From Paracoccus maritimus (GTDB lineage Bacteria; Pseudomonadota; Alphaproteobacteria; Rhodobacterales; Rhodobacteraceae): a stretch of 64,000 nucleotides of DNA. Position 1 is the first letter of the stretch, and every line of letters starts with the position of its first letter. The notes under the pieces were generated by a model. The model made no database searches. It saw only the letters and a program-made list of their open reading frames with translations, and had not been told where the DNA came from. Made by a program: the position numbers and the translations under genes. The stretch covers positions 1 through 64,000 of the forward strand of contig NZ_JANAVZ010000007.1 in assembly GCF_025195095.1 (NCBI RefSeq), given 5' to 3'. Below are positions 60,682 through 64,000 of the stretch, one piece after another.

Positions 60682-61280
60682 GTGGGGCGCTCCATTTCGA
60701 ACAGGTCGTGTACGGCGGCGTAGTCCCGATATCCCAACCGCGAGATCCAGCCGCCTGCCGGACGCGGGTCGAACCGGCCCTCGATCACGCAATCGTCGCG
60801 GATGTGAACGCCGGTGACGACACCCAGAACGACGAAATTCGCATCGCCCGCCAGCGGCACGACCTGGGTCATCCGGCATTCCAGCGCCGCGACGGCATCG
60901 GCCACCCGCGGACAGTCGATGGTGTCGCAATTGGCGGCGCGGATGCCTGCGGCTTCAAACTCGCTGGTGCCGGCGGGCAACGGGGCCGAACTGGCGTTGA
61001 CCTGATCGCGCATGTCGCCGCTGGCGATGTTGACGCAGAACACGCCGCTTTCGATGATCTGCGCGACGCTGTCCTTGGTGCCTTGCCGGTCCGGCTTGAC
61101 GCTGGTCGAGGCGAACATGACCTGCGGCGGCACGTAGGCCACCGCATTGAAGAAGGAATAGGGGGCCAGGTTGTCGCCCTGCCGCCCCCGGGTCGAGATC
61201 CAGCCAATGGGGCGCGGTGCGACGATGGCATTGAACGGGTTATGGGGCAGGCCGTGACCGGCTTCGGGACGGTAGAACAT
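60678..61280 (-). CDS. Flavin reductase-like FMN-binding protein
   Basis: 200 residues. [40 protein letters not shown] and [20 protein letters not shown] are the flavin-reductase-like (FMN-binding split barrel) signature. Likely NAD(P)H:flavin oxidoreductase; coupled to apt. Confidence 0.88.
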   Translation of the reverse strand: MFYRPEAGHGLPHNPFNAIVAPRPIGWISTRGRQGDNLAPYSFFNAVAYVPPQVMFASTSVKPDRQGTKDSVAQIIESGVFCVNIASGDMRDQVNASSAPLPAGTSEFEAAGIRAANCDTIDCPRVADAVAALECRMTQVVPLAGDANFVVLGVVTGVHIRDDCVIEGRFDPRPAGGWISRLGYRDYAAVHDLFEMERPT

Positions 61281-61391
61281 GGGCGGCCTCTTTGTCTAGT
61301 TCGCGACCAACCTGCCACCGCTTTTCAGCCTCTGCAATGTTCCGCTTGGTCCGCGCCCGTGCTAAGGGGCGCGCCGAGACCAGGAGGCGCG

Positions 61392-62024
61392 ATGTACGAG
61401 ATCTGCCCCGAGACGCCCGCCGACGAATACGAGGTCGAGGCGCTTTACGATTTGTGCTTCGCGCCGGGACGCACGGCGCTCTCATCGTACCGCCTGCGAG
61501 AGGGCGTGCCACGCGTTGCCGATCTGTGCCTCGTGCTGCGGGGACCGGGCGGTAACGTCATGGCCGCGATCCGGTTCTGGCCGGCGCGCGTCGGGGATCA
61601 TTCCGTGCTGCTTCTGGGGCCGATCGCCGTGCATCCGACTGCCCAGGGCGAGGGTCTGGGCGGGCTGCTGATGCGCGACAGCCTGACCCGAGCGCGGCGG
61701 ATGGGCTGGGGCCGGGTGCTGTTGGTCGGTGACGAACCCTATTATTCGCGCTTCGGTTTTCACAAACTGGACGGGGTCGAGATGCCGCCCCCGACCAACC
61801 CCGACCGGGTGCTTGGCTTGGAACTTCGGACCGGGGCGTGGGTTGATGTCACTGGACTGGTCACGCGTGAGGAAACGCCCGAGATTCTGGCGGGTCTGGC
61901 TGAACTTGCTTCGGCTTCCCATATCGGACCGGACTGCACCGAAGTCGAACATCCCAGAGAGGCCCCGAATGGCGCCCAACCCGCAACTGGTTCTGCCGCC
62001 GATCAGCGATCCGACGGTTCATGA
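61392..62024 (+). CDS. GNAT-family N-acetyltransferase
   Basis: 210 residues from the ATG at 61392 (GGAGG upstream). Acetyl-CoA-binding GPIAVHPTAQGEGLGGLLMR is the Q/R-x-x-G-x-G/A loop, followed by VLLVGDEPYYSRFGF typical of the YhbS-like branch. The C terminus (about 55 nt) overlaps the next gene, so the tail may be dispensable. Confidence 0.9.
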   Translation: MYEICPETPADEYEVEALYDLCFAPGRTALSSYRLREGVPRVADLCLVLRGPGGNVMAAIRFWPARVGDHSVLLLGPIAVHPTAQGEGLGGLLMRDSLTRARRMGWGRVLLVGDEPYYSRFGFHKLDGVEMPPPTNPDRVLGLELRTGAWVDVTGLVTREETPEILAGLAELASASHIGPDCTEVEHPREAPNGAQPATGSAADQRSDGS

Positions 62025-62763
62025 ACAGATAGACCGCCTTGCCCGCCGCTATATCGATGCGGGCGGGTTCGGCATGGAGATCATGTCGATCATCGGCAAC
62101 AGCGCCGAGGGGCTGGTGGAACGCCTGCCCGCATTCGTACGCGACCGCATGGACGGACTGACGCGGACCGCGCTCAGCCGCGCCTTCTCGGCGGCGGCAG
62201 GCACACGTCGGATGGTCCGCGACAGGGGCGACTGGTTCAACCGCATGGCGTCCACCTTCAGCGGTGCGGCAGGTGGCGCGGGTGGTTTTGCCGGTGCGAT
62301 GGTCGAACTGCCGTTCACGGTCACGCTGCTTCTGCGGTCGATGCTGGAAATCGCGGCGGAACACGGGCTGGATCCCGACAGCGACGAAGTCCGGATGGAA
62401 TGCCTGCGCATTTTTGCAGCCGCTGGGCCGATGGAGGATGATGACAGCACGGACCTGGGTTTGCTGGCCGCACGGTTGTCGGTGACCGGCCAGACGGTTC
62501 AGGGGCTGATCAGCCGGGTCGCGCCGCGGTTGTCGGTGTCGCTGGGTCAGAAACTTGCCGCGCAGGCAGCGCCTGTCTTCGGCGCGGTCGTCGGCGCGTC
62601 GATCAACTATACCTTCGCCCGCTATTATCAGGAGCTGGCGCGCGTGCATTTCGGCATCATGCGCCTGTCGCACGAGACCGGGATCCCGCACGAGGCGCTG
62701 GTCGAAAGGCTGCGACTGTCGATCGAACGGACACAGTCCCGGCGGGCGGTCCGTCGGGGGTGA
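61969..62763 (+). CDS. EcsC-family protein
   Basis: 264 residues from the ATG at 61969, inside the end of the GNAT gene (56-nt overlap). EcsC-like helical pattern: SAAAGTRRMVRDRGDWFNRM, FAGAMVELPFTVTLLLRSML, GQKLAAQAAPVFGAVVGASI, FGIMRLSHETGI. Function poorly known. Confidence 0.82.
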   Translation: MAPNPQLVLPPISDPTVHEQIDRLARRYIDAGGFGMEIMSIIGNSAEGLVERLPAFVRDRMDGLTRTALSRAFSAAAGTRRMVRDRGDWFNRMASTFSGAAGGAGGFAGAMVELPFTVTLLLRSMLEIAAEHGLDPDSDEVRMECLRIFAAAGPMEDDDSTDLGLLAARLSVTGQTVQGLISRVAPRLSVSLGQKLAAQAAPVFGAVVGASINYTFARYYQELARVHFGIMRLSHETGIPHEALVERLRLSIERTQSRRAVRRG

Positions 62764-62793
62764 TCGATTTCGGTTGGCCGGGCAGGGAAGAAG

Positions 62794-64000
62794 TCAGTCG
62801 TCCTGCAGTTGCAGAGACAGCGGGGCGGCAGGTATCGCAAGGTCTTCCGTCGACAGCCCCTGCGTCGGGCGCGCTAGACGGGGCCGGGTAACCCAGAGCA
62901 GACGTTCCTGCGCGCGGGTGATCGCGACATAGGCGAGGCGTTTCCACAGGGCGATGCCGGCTTCGGTCCGGTTCGACCATGCGGCGGCGTTGATATCGGG
63001 GGCGAAAACCTGCACGTCGGGCCACTGGCTGCCCTGCGATTTGTGGATGGTCACCGCCGCACCGTGCAGAAAAGCCGCGCCCATGCGCGCCGCATAGGGG
63101 ATGAAGGGTTCATCCTGTTCGGGCATCTCGATCTTGACGATGCTGGCGGCCGAAAGGCGCGGATCCTCGGCGCCGATGACGTGCAGACGAGAAAAGCCCG
63201 GTTTGCGGCCCGGTCCAAGATAGACCACCTGCGCGCCCTTGATCAGGCCGCGCGCCTCGAGGTCGATGCGTTTCTTGCGGTATTTCAACGGCAGTTCCAG
63301 ACCGTCGCAGATCAGCGGCTCGCCCGGCAGCAGCGCGTCGCCGGGGGCTCCGAACGCGGCCCGAAAGGCATGGATCAGCCGGATCCGCGTCGCGTTGCGC
63401 CAGACCAGCACCGGGCTGCGCGCCATCAGGTCGGATTCGACCCGTTCCGCCCAGATCACGCGGTCGTCGCGGGACGCGGCCTCGCGAACCATGCGTTCGA
63501 ACTCATCAAACGTCAGCCGGTCGTCGGCCAGCGCATGTGCCAGATCAAGGATCGGGCTGTCATCGGCCTGCCGATGGATGCGATCAAGGATCAGCCGCTG
63601 GCTGTCGGCCAGCTTGTCGAAGACCATCTCGCCCGATTGTCCGACAGGGGCAAGCTGGGCCGGATCGCCGAACAGGACCAGCACCGGAAAGATCTCGCGC
63701 AGATCGTCGAACTGGCGTTCGTCCAGCATCGAGGCCTCGTCGATCAGGCCGATATCCAGCCCGTCCTCGCGCCGTTTCCAGCCCTTGATGAAGTCCGATC
63801 CACGCAGCCCCGCAGCCGCCAGCGCGCCAGGAACCGAGGCGTGAATGTCATAGAACGCCTTGGCGCGGTCCAGCGCCTCGTCGGTCAGCCCCTCGATCGT
63901 GGGGCGCGTGCCCTCGCCGTTCAGCCATTCCGCGATGCGTTCGTATTCGGGGTCATAGACCGGCGTGTAGAGGATTCGGTGGATGGTTGTGGCAGGCACC
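62794..64000 (-). CDS. RecD-like / UvrD-type ATP-dependent helicase (partial)
   Basis: The C-terminal 400 or so residues are visible; the start lies beyond the right edge. Walker B GLIDEASMLDE, motif III FGDPAQLAPVGQSGEM, motif V AVTIHKSQGSQWPDVQVF and motif VI YVAITRAQERLLWV are those of the AAA_30/UvrD_C_2 helicases (RecD2-like), used in repair. The stop is at 62794. Confidence 0.9.
   Translation of the reverse strand, partial: VPATTIHRILYTPVYDPEYERIAEWLNGEGTRPTIEGLTDEALDRAKAFYDIHASVPGALAAAGLRGSDFIKGWKRREDGLDIGLIDEASMLDERQFDDLREIFPVLVLFGDPAQLAPVGQSGEMVFDKLADSQRLILDRIHRQADDSPILDLAHALADDRLTFDEFERMVREAASRDDRVIWAERVESDLMARSPVLVWRNATRIRLIHAFRAAFGAPGDALLPGEPLICDGLELPLKYRKKRIDLEARGLIKGAQVVYLGPGRKPGFSRLHVIGAEDPRLSAASIVKIEMPEQDEPFIPYAARMGAAFLHGAAVTIHKSQGSQWPDVQVFAPDINAAAWSNRTEAGIALWKRLAYVAITRAQERLLWVTRPRLARPTQGLSTEDLAIPAAPLSLQLQDD

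Overview
The window looks like chromosomal DNA of a Paracoccus-like member of the Rhodobacterales (Alphaproteobacteria). This is inferred from high GC, dense ATGA-type gene overlaps, TRAP transport and a SigF-NrsF/bufferin locus. No rRNA is present; there is one tRNA gene (Arg, anticodon CCT). The last gene runs off the right edge.

Layout. (1) 1-9.6 kb is accessory: the tail of an IS66 transposase, an exonuclease remnant, a cluster of secreted or membrane proteins of unknown function around a trypsin-like protease, a DUF429 protein, a NarL-type two-component pair and a repetitive secreted Gly/Arg/Asp protein. (2) 9.8-17 kb holds an uncharacterised biosynthetic operon (thermostable-haemolysin family protein, AMP-dependent ligase, SDR, TauD-like dioxygenase, DUF6134 protein) divergent from a QseBC-like two-component pair, then a PepSY gene and a frameshifted cytochrome b561 gene. 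(3) 17.3-18.8 kb contains decayed IS3 and IS110 copies. (4) 19-43.4 kb is mostly core: DMT exporter, slt, dapA, a complete bufferin (copper-binding RiPP) operon divergent from sigF-nrsF, HNH nuclease, alkA-like glycosylase, GntR regulator, HAD phosphatase, UbiH-type hydroxylase, a guanidine-II riboswitch with a guanidinium exporter, ilvD, moaED, pgsA, uvrC, a CaCA antiporter, an S49 peptidase and a LacI regulator. (5) 43.4-54.6 kb is an 11.1 kb integrated element in tRNA-Arg, bounded by a 17-bp att repeat with one mismatch. (6) 54.7-64 kb holds a TRAP transporter-amidase operon, a decayed PQQ dehydrogenase/cytochrome c pair, apt, a flavin reductase, a GNAT, an EcsC protein and a RecD-like helicase.

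The element in (5) carries an integrase, small regulators, a RepA-like ATPase and a head-only HK97 module (connector, large terminase, HNH, capsid, protease, portal, head closure) with no tail or lysis genes. It resembles capsid-forming phage satellites (cf-PICIs). Joining its ends in silico shows a gene that is complete only in the excised circle: the integrase stop codon overlaps an ATG that reads in frame through attP into the reading frame beginning exactly at attR. Integration therefore splits that gene. This, the iteron-like repeats in the rep gene, the paired SigF-type promoters at the bufferin locus, and the haemolysin-family operon are the most interesting observations.
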